Below are positions 36,202-46,493 of a stretch of DNA of 64,000 bases, piece after piece. The translations under genes were made by a program, and so were the position numbers. Below the pieces are notes generated by a model. The model was not told the DNA's origin. It saw nothing but the letters and a program-made list of their open reading frames with translations, and did not search any database. Source of the stretch: Earliella scabrosa (taxonomy: Eukaryota > Basidiomycota > Agaricomycetes > Polyporales > Polyporaceae); assembly GCA_022605405.1 (NCBI GenBank), contig JABYQQ010000001.1:4402001-4466000 (forward strand), in the 5' to 3' direction. How positions within the stretch are numbered: position 1 is the first letter of the stretch; every line of letters starts with the position of its first letter.

Positions 36202-37407
36202 TCATGCCGATGCCATCTCCGCATCCTCGTCCTTCTTCCCAAGCCCGTGTTTCTGCAGCAGCGCATCGATCTCCGCGGGCTTGTAGATCTTTGCCTTGGG
36301 CTTCTTGTTCGCGTCTAGAGTGAGCGTCGCAAACTCCACTAGCGTAGGGAATGTCAGCATGGATCATTCGCAGCATACACCCAAGTCGTCCAGTGAGGGT
36401 ATGACGTACACTTCTCACTGCCCAATGTTGTGCTATCCATGGTCTTGCTCATTGTCCGAAGAACAAGCTCGATCGCGTCCTCGACCGAGATGTCCTCCTT
36501 GTACTCCTGCTTGAGCAGGGACGTCGCCGTGCCATTGTTCGCGCCGATACACGTTGCCTTCCAACCCGAGTAGTTGCCTGACGGGTCAGAGTGGTATAGC
36601 TGGAACTGATAATGTGGGTCATATCCGGCGTATAGCAGAGAAACACCGAATGGCCGGAGACCTAACGGAATGGATGAGAAACATGCGGGCATAGCATGTT
36701 CAGCGTAAGAAGGCGTACCTCCGTATTGCGTGTAGCCCTGCTTCAAGTCACATAGACGCTGCGCGAGCAGCTCTACGGGAATATCTTCATTGTACATGAA
36801 AAGGTGTCTTTGTGCCGCTTGTCGCGCGTAGTTGACCAGAGAATTCGCGTCCGCAGTGATCCCAGCAACGCCGGCCACGACATTCCTGCGTAGCAAAGGG
36901 GGAGAGGCGCACTCGAACCTGTCGCACGCAGATGTAATAGAAGAGAGCACTCACGAGTTCAGCAAGAAGATCTTCTCGCCACTACCTCCGTACCCGCCAT
37001 CCTTCGAGCCAGACATATCGAGCAGCTTTCCTGTCACTTTCTTCTCCGCTGCGAGCACCACGCCGTCCTTCGAGAGTACGCCGAGGACAGTCCCGGCATG
37101 CGAGATAGCTTCCATAGCATACTCGACTATGCACCAGGTGTTCAATTGGATGGTAGCGGCACTCAGCGCGATGAACTCACTTTGATACAAACGCCCTGAG
37201 AGAGCGGTGCGTGTCAGCTACAAGATCGTCCACATTGAATCACAGAACACACCTTCGGGCGAGAAGATAGTGGTGCGACCTGCAGTACCATCAGTTCATG
37301 TCCTACCATTCGCGAGATTGGAGTTCCTGACGCACTGTCGTAACGTCTGGCCTAAACAGACATCATGAGCGTGTGTGTTAGAGTGTCGACCCCAATAGAC
37401 GTACCAT
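36202..37407 (-). CDS. PRE9: 20S proteasome alpha subunit (PSMA4 / yeast Pre9 type)
   Basis: Structural alpha-ring subunit of the 20S proteasome. The conserved start [19 protein letters not shown] is split over three small exons. The best start is an ATG at 37405-37407 immediately followed by donor gtacgt. Splicing 37352-37404 joins it to GCC of ARRYDS, so the first coding exon is only three bases. Next blocks are [40 protein letters not shown] and [11 protein letters not shown]. These are followed by [20 protein letters not shown] and [20 protein letters not shown], which mark the PSMA4 subtype. The C-terminus is [20 protein letters not shown], ending [15 protein letters not shown]; stop at 36202. 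About 265 residues, normal for the family. Confidence 0.94.
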
Positions 37408-38435
37408 GACGAGTATTCAGTTGGAGAGAGTGAACAAGATCCTGAGTTGCACTGCGAGTTGACGCGTCCCAAGGCGTACGCGTCGACTACTGGGTTCGGG
37501 CATTGCCGAAGACGTGACAAGATCGCGATTCGCGGGTTTTCTCTTACATTACGCTTAACAGTACATAACTACACCTTATTGAGCTCAACATTCAAGAGGG
37601 TCTCTCCAGCACTTTCAAGGCATGTTGGGGCCCAATTGACAAACATCTTGTACACGTGGCTGGAGGTTGGCTTCTATGGTTACAACCCTGATATGACGGA
37701 TCGAACTTGTACTGCACTACGTACCCCACACTCCGTGCGCAGTTACCCCGGCTGCATGCTACAATTTACGTGGCATGACCACCATGCGACCTCAAGCATG
37801 TCTCTTGTCTGACAGCCCCCGCAGGGGTCATGCGAGGGTGCCAGGGTCTTGAGTTGCGGCGAGAGCTCGAGGTCTTGTGTCGACGCCGACGCCCAACACA
37901 TGCGCGAGCGCTGTCGAAGGACTAGTACTTATAGAATGTCTGCGCACCACATGCGGTGACGATCGCCGGTCGATGTCAAATGCTCAAGGATCTTACAGTC
38001 TTGATTGTCAGGGACATACCGCAGCGCATGTACGCCATACTCTTGGAAGCATGGGCAGGACTAGGCCGGAGCTCCCGGCATGAAATGTGTATGAAATTGC
38101 GGTAGACGGCGCGCATATACACGCGGAAAACGCACCGAAATCGGAGAGTACATCCACCGGTCATTGCCACTGCACACCTGACCGTTGGGTTGCTAGAAGA
38201 CACGAAGATGCCGTGAATAACGAGAGCGGGGGAGAGCAGGGATACAGTGGCAATCGCATACAGCATCGCTTCGGACAACAGACCGTGATACTACAGCCGG
38301 CAGACAACACAACAGGAGCCAACGATACAGGCACGTTTGTCTCTTTGGTTTTGGAGCGTCGGGCGTCCGAGGAGGGGAAGACGAGATGAGGAGCAGGGGT
38401 CCGATGAGCGCGTAACGCGACGCGTCGCGACTCGT
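37408..38435. other. Intergenic, nothing recognised
   Basis: About 1 kb upstream of the proteasome gene and downstream of the CHZ1-like gene. Frames on both strands show no motifs. Confidence 0.5.
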
Positions 38436-38760
38436 TCAGTGGCGCATCTCATCGTCCTGAGCGACGAAGGAGTCCTCGTTCTCATCGTCTTCCGCTGCCT
38501 CCTCGGGCTTGAGACCAGCCTTGGCCAGGGCCTCAGGGGAGGTGTAGTCGACACGCACTCCGCGTGTGCGACGTCCGCCAGTGTTGATGATCGCGTTCGC
38601 GTCAATCTCTTCGAGGTCGTCCTCCTGTACGCGTCAAACGCGTGGAAATGGCGTATCAGTCAATGTTACAGCGCATATACGCACTCTGGCCCACAGAGGG
38701 CGGACTTGACGCGTGAATACTGAACAGAAACCGACCTCTGCCATTTCCTCGTCCTCATCT

Positions 38761-38792
<32 letters not shown>

Positions 38793-38976
38793 GTCTTCAT
38801 CCATCACATCATCTTGCACCTGCTTGCCCTTTCCCTTGTCTGTGGGTGGCGACATGGGTGCGGGCTGGGTGCCATTGCCAGTGGCAGCCCTACGAAAGCC
38901 ACAGTCAGTTATCATGAAGCAGGCGACCAGAATAACAAAGCATGACGCACGAGAAGCTAGTCGCGTCGGTGGACAT
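38436..38976 (-). CDS. CHZ1: CHZ1-like H2A.Z histone chaperone
   Basis: Small acidic chaperone for H2A.Z-H2B dimers. ATG at 38976 gives MSTDATSFS, spliced to AATGNGTQPAPMSPPTDKGK. A glutamate/aspartate run follows (about 25 acidic residues, encoded by a GAG/GAA trinucleotide tract at 38740-38805). Across an intron comes the Chz motif, EDDLEEIDANAIINTGGRRT then RGVRVDYTSPEALAKAGLKP. The end is DSFVAQDDEMRH; stop at 38436. The motif order acidic tract, then NIIxGGRRTRG, then VDY fits the CHZ domain. About 120 residues in three exons. Confidence 0.86.
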
Positions 38977-39825
38977 GATGTGCAGAGTTCGCAGAGAGAA
39001 GAGTATAAGTTGAGTGGTGGTGGACACAGTTGAAGAATTGAACGCGTCGTGCAGTCGCGTCGCGTTCTGGTCACCTGAACTATTTGTTCGTATTTGGTGG
39101 TCGGCCTTTGACGTTTGGCTCCGGCCGCTCGCCGCCGTCCGCCGCCGGTATCGGCCACTGCCGAGGAATGTGGGGAGGACCAGCGCTTCGAGTCGGCCGG
39201 TTGATTTTCAACGCCGGAGCATTCGCTATTTCTGTGTATGTAATTTGTAGTTAGTGGTTCACATGGGAAAGAATCTCATTCTACTACGATCTCCAATGTT
39301 GAAGTTGAAGTTGAACGTTGACTGGATCCTCAGTTGAAGAGCTGTGGTTAAAAGAGAGTTCTAGGCACCGAGAACGTCATCACGAACGAACAAACTTCGC
39401 GCATCTGATCCAGTGGCGGAGGGGTTTGATACGATGGCCCTATTGAAGCCTATTGAGGCGCCACGACCCTGACAAGAGCCGAGGCTTAGCGAAATGCGTG
39501 CTAGGTGAAACGCACGGACGGTGTATGTCCGCGAGCGAGGCTCCTGCCAGACAGACGAACATACGGTCGGAAGAGGGCCAGAAAAGGGATGATTGGTGCG
39601 AGAACGCGAGATGAATAGCACGAGCCGCAGTTGGAAATAAATGGGTGAAATCCTGGTTGGAAATGGGCTGATGTAAGGATGTAGTGATATGAGGCCAGGG
39701 ACCTGGCGGGCTTGGGTCGTCGCTGGAAGAGCGTTGGCAGCAGCTTGGACCCGTTCTCCATCCACGACGACGTCGGCGCACGCACAGCGCGTCTCGTCCG
39801 CCCTCATAGCTCGCTGTCGCCGACG
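38977..39825. other. Divergent intergenic region
   Basis: Lies between CHZ1 (-) and the proline-rich gene (+). It should hold both promoters. A 183-codon minus-strand frame at 39361-39912 overlaps the next gene's start and was not accepted. Confidence 0.45.
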
Positions 39826-42493
39826 ATGAACAGCCCTCGTCCGCCGTCGAGCCAGCGCATCTCCCTCTTCCCGCTCAGCTTCCCCAACAACCGCCCAAGT
39901 GGCCATCAGCACCAGCCGGACACTCAGACTCTGAGCCCCTCCTCCACAGACGACTCGCGCTCGCCTTCTCAGCCGTCCCCCGATTTGTCACGCTCCTCTT
40001 CTGTCCGAAGCGCCAGGCAGCTCTCCTCGTCTCTCCTTCCTGCCCTCCGTCTCGCGGGCCTTGCTCCTGAGCCCGACCAGTGTGTCATGCGCTCCTCCCG
40101 CCCGCGCGACCAGGCCCCCAAACCCAAGCCCCTCCTCGTCCTCAAGCTCTCCAGCTCCTCCTTCCTCGACACCGTCATCCGCGACGACAAGTCCAAAGAT
40201 CCCATCTACATCCTCGAGACCGCAAACGACCTCACCCCCATCTACCGCCTCGACCACCCCAGAGACGAGCCCATCAAGGCCGCCACCATCCAATGGCCCG
40301 TTCACCCCGTCCGCACAAAGGGCAAGTCCGGCAGGTCCGTCCAGTTTGGAGCTGGTAGCTGGAGGGATGCCGAGGACATCCTCAAGTCTGGTCCTCTCGG
40401 GAACACTGCGTACGCCCCAAACTCCCTCTCTTCTCCTCTTCCCCCGTTCCTTATCCAGAGACACAGGATACGCAAGTTCAACATCCCCCACTATCCCAAC
40501 AGCCTCAAGTGGAAGCTGATTCCTGGCAACTGCTTTTGTGTACGTGCGCCTCCTCCCGCGTCATCTTCCGTATTGGCTAACCCGATTCCCGCGGATGCTC
40601 TCGTACGCCCGTCGACTGCAGTGCGTAACGAGTGCAGTGAAAGGCCCCGTCGCCGTCCTCGATGCAGCCACGCTCAGTGCTCCACCGCGAATCAAAATAT
40701 ACGACACGCTCATTGACAAGGAGACCGCGCGCTCGCAAGACAATTACAAGGGCATCCCCACCATCCTTCTTGACTACCTCGTCGTCACCGCGTTCTTGCT
40801 TGTCACGGACGTACAGGAATGGCTGGATCGCCCCCGAGAAGCGCGTATCCCGGGGAGCAACTCTTACACTGTCCAGCGCTGGCTTGCGCTCATCCACCAC
40901 ACACCAGCGCCTCCAGAGCCAGACCATCCAACGGTTGATCTGAGCCTCACGGTGCCATCCACGCCCCCGCAATCTGCTACGTTCCCTTCGCCGGGCGGTT
41001 TCTGGGAGACACAGAGTGGAGTGACATCGTTGTCAGGTTCAAATGGGTCGGGCTCAGGTGCGTCATACCTCGGGGATCCCTTCACACCGACGACGCCCGC
41101 TACACCCGCCACGCCGGCGACCTCCGCGTACTCGTCTCTCTACTCGCGCTCCGTGGAAGATGTCCCTCCCGTGCCTCCCGTCCCTGGCAGCTCGTCTGGT
41201 GGATCGCCGTTTGCGTGGAACGTTGACTCGCAAGCTCGCGAGAGACATAAATCCACGCCGCACACGACGTCACACTCGCCTAGCTCGTCAACGTCGACTG
41301 CACAAGCTCCTGCTGCCAGCAACACAGCGCAGGCCGAGGCGGATGAGGATTACGTCCCTGCGCCACGCGCCAGGCCTCCACAGACACTCTCCTTGCCAGC
41401 TAATGTGCATAGCGCGCCTTCGCTGGTAGCAGCATCTATGTCGACCTCTGCGCCGACGTCTCCATATCCTGGGCATGTCACTGTTGGACGATCTACTTCT
41501 TCGGCGTCGAGACCACCACGACGTCAGCTCCCTACACCTCCTGTCCCTGCTCCCGCGAATTCGTTTGCTCAGCCCTGGCTCTATCACTCCTCATCCTCTA
41601 CCGCTACCCCCTCCGCCGCCCCCTCAACGTCCACGCCAGTCCCTGACCCATCAGGCTCCTCCACTGCTATGCCATCAACGCCCATAAGCGCCACCAGTTC
41701 CTCTTCTCGAGCACGAGCGTCAATGCGAGGCTCCCTCCGTACGACGCCAATACCACCGCCACCTCCTCCACCCCAGCATTCCATTCCCCTTCCGCCAAAA
41801 CTCGCGCAGGAACAGCAGGGCTACGCTTCACGAATCGGACCGCGCCCGCATACTGCCCCCGAGTTTGAGAATGCGAACAGGCGGAGACATTCCGCAGGAG
41901 AGTTCGGGGAGCTTGGCCCAGAGGGTGCATCCTCGAGTAGCCATCCGTATGCGACTGCTGGCCGTGACACGGACGGTCTGGTCGGGCACATGCACGGTCT
42001 CCGTATCTCGACTACGTCTGCAGGACCGTCGCAGCATGGCGGTTACGGACACATTCGTGCCCCAAGCCAGCCTGCGCCTGACTACGACACGCATTCGTTC
42101 GTGGGCATGCCGCCTCCGGTCCCTCCATTACCCCCATTACCGCAGCCGGGCTTGCGCTCGCCACCTCCTGGTCGGCGAGTGCTTACAGTTGTCAACGCAG
42201 ACGCGACCACGATGCCAGCAGAGGACCCGGGGCGATGTCTCCCATCGGATCGTGGACGAGCGAGGATGTCGTATGCGGAGAGCGTATACGAGATGCCACC
42301 TCCGGCGTACGATGCGATCGACTTCTCCGTACCCCCTGTCCCACCGGCCGGATCGTCAGTACCCACGTTGCCGCCACTACCGCACATGCAATCATTACCA
42401 CCGATAATGCAGGGTCAACCCCTACATGTCACGCCTCTGCCAGTGCCTCCAATAGACACGCGAACAGAGGGCCATCGGGAGCGATTGACTTGA
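39826..42493 (+). CDS. Proline/serine-rich protein of unknown function
   Basis: I do not recognise a named family. ATG at 39826 gives MNSPRPPSSQRISLFPLSFP. A conserved-looking N-terminal region (roughly residues 90-290) includes LLVLKLSSSSFLDTVIRDDK, PIYILETANDLTPIYRLDHP and FNIPHYPNSLKWKLIPGNCF. After two introns (about 40411-40471 and 40541-40620) it continues VKGPVAVLDAATLSAPPRIK and YLVVTAFLLVTDVQEWLDRP. This looks like a compact beta-rich domain of the kind common in basidiomycete hypothetical proteins. The remaining 480 or so residues are disordered and proline-rich, with SH3-ligand-like runs (PPVPPLPPLPQPG; PTTPATPATPATS). No signal peptide or membrane helix. A scaffold or signalling role is speculation. 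Confidence 0.75.
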
Positions 42494-44983
42494 CGCATCG
42501 CACGACCGGTTTGGGGAGGGAAACATCCGTACGTTCCCTACTACTTCCGCTGTGCAGGTTCGGCTGGGCCTGTTTCATAACGTTCATTCAAAATACGCTC
42601 GTTAGAGTTTCATTCCGTTTGTCTCAACAACCTCTGTTGTTCATCTAGCCACTCATTTACTGCATCACTCGTTTGCTCGTTGCTCACATCTACCGCACAA
42701 TATCTGTCCTTTTTGCTGCATTCTATCATCCATCTGCAATCGCCGTCTGTGTCATCACGCATATGCTTCAGCCTTCCCTTCATCACACATCTGCCTCTCG
42801 TTGCATGCATATGCCTCGGATCTTGACGATCCTGCTCTTCCCTGTATCATACAACATCGCTTTCAGGTCCTTCCTCCTTACCACTTCCTCCCCAGCCGAT
42901 CCCCTGTCACCCCACCCTTCTTCCCCTCATCTCCCCCACCCGACACACCCCATTCCTTCCTACCCCGGTCACTGGTCCCCCCCGTCCGCCTTCGCGCTCG
43001 CCTGCAAGAACCGGATTCCCTGCATATCATACATGCGCCCATCCGTCATAATAGCAATACCCTCCGCACCGATATATCCTCTGGCCCCCAATGCCCATCC
43101 CTACCTGCGCGTCGCGCCTCCTTCGCCAGTGTCAGCCCCACCCTTGTGTTCTTCACCGCTTCGATCTCCACTGCCGGTACCCGGCGCGCAGGCGTAGTTA
43201 CAGTACAGATGCTCACTTGTCTATTGTTGGTTGTTGGAAGGGTTCCCTCCCGCCCGTCCGTCCCCACGGCTCCCCCTCGCGATTTCAACGGTTCTCTCTG
43301 CCAGTACTACTTACGCCTTACGCCCTCCTGGCCCCTAGCGTGGCCCTAGTCTAAATTACAGTACTCGTACTCGCCTCGCTCGATGGATAGTGCTGCGCAT
43401 GCGCTGCACGCTGCGTATCTACTACTGCACATGCTCGCGCCGAGCCTCGGGGCCCCACGCGCACGCCGCACACGCCGCTACGTACATATGGACCCAGGCT
43501 GCGCGCGGGCTCTTGGTCCTCCACTGGACTCGCCGCTTCGCACGCACGATAATTTTTTTTGTTCTTGTCTCTTCTCAGATCCCGCCCACGGTCCACCCGG
43601 TTCCGAATCATGCTCGCTTCTTTCTACGCGTACTTCGCGGATTTAGTACATCCCGCTCCAGCCTCGCAGCGTTCCCCCAGCGGGAACGCGTCCGACACAG
43701 AATCTCCTCAGGACTTTGGACTCCAGGTTGATATATATTGTACAGGTCCCGTCGTACGAGTTACTGTACTGCTCCACTAGTAGATCTCGCTCTCAAACCA
43801 ACGTATTGTACATACTGCATCTCACACACAATCCATCGCTTGCTAGCCATCCATGAATCTGATTCATAGCCAGCCCTCTCATTCGGCATCCCATTTCGGC
43901 ACCGGCAGTCCGACCGTACTACGTAAGTAAGTGGTTTACGACACGATGTGTCCTCGCGACTCGCTGAGACCTCGCGGACGCATATGGGAGCGCGCCGGTC
44001 GCCGCCGACGGACGTCAAGAAAGCAAGTGCCGGTCTTGGACTAGCTCCCGACGTCGCCGCGGGTGCGTGCTGCGCGGGGGTTCATATTTTCTGGAACATA
44101 TGGAACATGAGTGCAAGACGTTGTCCGACAAGGACGGGTGTGTCCATGGTACCGGCCGGCCGACTTACTGTCTTGTTGGAATTTGGCGGGCGCGACGGGG
44201 AAGCATACCAAACTGAGTATGTTCTGCAGGCTGCACTGTAGAGAACGGCGGGCTTCGGGTGCTTTACCCCTCTATGTATTGACTCTGTGCCAGCGCGCCG
44301 GCAGCTTGACACGTCCGGGACCGCGTCTTGTAGAAGACTAATAGGAATTGGACCTGCTGCTTCCGGACGTGGTACATCCGACAAGCAGCACATGCTCGCG
44401 GCGCCAGGAATACCGCGCAAGAGTGGCAAGACTCTCATAACCTCGGCCGTCTCGAAGGGCCGGCCGCCGTACAGGTAACTGCGCAGGTAAGTACGTCTTT
44501 CGAATTTCACCGCTTCAAGCTTGTCTCTCCCCACGACGACCACATATATCAAACGTCGACGCGCGAGGCTGTCACCGTCCGCTGCGGTCAAGACTCTCGA
44601 GCAAGTCTTGGGGGCTACTTGTGAGATGCGGGCTTGTGGTGCTGGTGCGTTCCTCCTTATAAGTTCCTTCAAGTATGCTCGTGGTTTTGTGACCTGAGGC
44701 GGGATCGTCGGTGGTCACTGTCGATCGCGTGTACAAGAATCATCCGCGATGGCGGACACCTCGCAGCCAGGACATACTCCCTTACAATCGGTGCCGCAAA
44801 AATACGCTCCAGTATTCTAGAGCTCCGGATCCGCTGAATACTCGGGGGGACATCGTAAACCCAGGGCGTTGACGGCGCCGGCGGGCCGCGCGCACGACGG
44901 AACGACCTCCGAACCTCCGAGGCTGGGGTGACGAGGTCAGCCTCACGAGTATCTTACACATCGACCGCTACGACCCCGCGAAC
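42494..44983. other. 2.5-kb gene-poor interval
   Basis: The largest gap after the repeat region. 42880-43000 is strongly pyrimidine-rich (C/T) on the plus strand, and a T-run sits at 43553-43560. Open frames (for example 42673-43197 and the minus frame 44082-44672, which begins at TTG) show no motifs or family similarity. It likely holds a long 3' UTR and the gluconokinase promoter, or unrecognised non-coding RNA. Confidence 0.5.
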
Positions 44984-45748
44984 ATGTCGCACGACGGCGA
45001 AGCGCACCAGACCAACGGCGAGCAGCAGGCGGCGGCGGCGGCGGCGGGTGCGCCCAACGGCCACCAGCCCGACAAGCACCCGATCCTCATCATCGTCATG
45101 GTGCGTTCGCCCTGCAGCATCTCACCCCATCTATCGTGTGTCGCGCTGACTCGATCCCCACACCATCTGCAGGGCGTGGCGGGCACGGGCAAGACGACGA
45201 TCGCGCGCGCCCTCGAGGCGCGACTGGGCATGGCCTACATCGAGGGCGACGCGCTCCACCCCGCCGCGAACATCGCCAAGATGTCGTCCGGCACGCCGCT
45301 CACCGACGCCGACCGCGAGCCGTGGCTCGAGCTCATCCGCACCACCGCCGAGCACATGGCCGCCGAGGACCAGGCGGCCGCCCCCCCTGGCCGCCGCCCG
45401 GGCGTCATCGCGACGTGCTCTGCGCTCCGCGCGTATTACCGCGACATCCTTCGGGGGACCCGCGCCCCGCCCGGCCTGCAGCTCCCTGAGCACCTCGAGC
45501 CCCCGGCACCCCACCGCCTCCCGACGTACTTTGTGTACATCAAGGGCGACAAGAAGCTGCTGATGGACCGGATATCGAAGCGGGAGGGACACTTCATGAA
45601 GCCCCAGATGCTGGAGAGCCAGCTGCAGACGCTCGAGAGTCCGGAGGGGGAGGATGGCGTGGTTGTGGTCCCGTTGGACGCAACGACGGAGGAGCAGGTA
45701 GACATCGTCATTCGTGGACTGAACGAGCTACTGCCAGAACCACTATAG
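44984..45748 (+). CDS. Gluconokinase
   Basis: Phosphorylates D-gluconate with ATP to 6-phosphogluconate, feeding the pentose phosphate pathway. ATG at 44984 gives MSHDGEAHQTNGEQQ followed by an alanine run and ILIIVM. An intron 45101-45172 joins it to the Walker A loop GVAGTGKTTIARALEARLG. Family motifs follow: YIEGDALHPAANIAKMSSGT, PLTDADREPWLELI and CSALRAYYRDILRG. Then come YFVYIKGDKKLLMDRISKRE and GHFMKPQMLESQLQTLESPE, the hallmark of gluconate kinases. The end is IRGLNELLPEPL. The intron is 72 nt, a multiple of three without a stop, so the frame is open even unspliced. Single intron; about 230 residues after splicing. Confidence 0.94.
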   Translation: MSHDGEAHQTNGEQQAAAAAAGAPNGHQPDKHPILIIVMVRSPCSISPHLSCVALTRSPHHLQGVAGTGKTTIARALEARLGMAYIEGDALHPAANIAKMSSGTPLTDADREPWLELIRTTAEHMAAEDQAAAPPGRRPGVIATCSALRAYYRDILRGTRAPPGLQLPEHLEPPAPHRLPTYFVYIKGDKKLLMDRISKREGHFMKPQMLESQLQTLESPEGEDGVVVVPLDATTEEQVDIVIRGLNELLPEPL

Positions 45749-46493
45749 GGACATCTGGGATTGTTTTGAGAAGAGCAAAAGAACTTGTATCGTATACAAT
45801 ACAACCTCACACGTCATGTAGTAGTACCATGTACTGCCCATGCTCGGACTTGCCCGCGGACTTTGAGCCAGAGACGACGTAGCAATTGAGCCTGAACAGC
45901 ATAGGTTGCTGACTATGCCTCGAAGGTCGTGTGCAGCACAAATCCACGAAACGAGACCCCGAAGAACACGTCAACGCACACAATCTTCCTGCACACGTCC
46001 AATTTTCCCAAACACCAAACCGCTGATGATTCCGCCACGTCTGCGATACGTACATGATTTGCGTACGTAGGTATAAAATGGACAACCGACCACTGCCAGT
46101 CCGCCAAGCAGCTCACAACCCGTCCGACTATGCGGCATCACCCTCACTCGCACTCGAGCGCTCACCGACCAAGAGGCACGTAGTTCATCAACCCGTGTGG
46201 GGAGAACGACGTGCCCAAGGGAGGGAGACAGGCATCGAGCACAAGCTCGGAGAGACACGTCAAAAGAGAGGGCGACCCGGAGACACTACAGTAGGGGATG
46301 GGTAAAGACGCAATGGGGAACACAGGCAGCTGGGGAATGGGATCTTGTCTCTGGGTATGAGAAAGAGACCATAGGAGAACGAGAGGAGAGATGGGAATAA
46401 TCTTGACAATAAATAGAGGAGAGACGCATAAGAGACGACGATTGACCCTAGACGCATATCATCATAGAGGAGACCATACTGTCCACACGGCAC
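45749..46493. other. Convergent 3' region, nothing recognised
   Basis: 745 bp between the 3' ends of gluconokinase (+) and the bZIP gene (-). Presumably UTRs and terminators. Confidence 0.45.

Noticed and set aside
39361..39912. 183-codon minus-strand frame opposite the start of the proline-rich gene
   Set aside because: It overlaps the better-supported plus-strand gene, has low-complexity Arg/Ala sequence at its start, and no family similarity.
42673..43197. 174-codon plus-strand frame rich in Pro, Ser, His
   Set aside because: Composition follows the C/T-rich DNA beneath it; no sign of a real protein.
44082..44672. 196-codon minus-strand frame
   Set aside because: Starts at TTG, shows no conserved motif, and lies in an interval without splice or promoter context.
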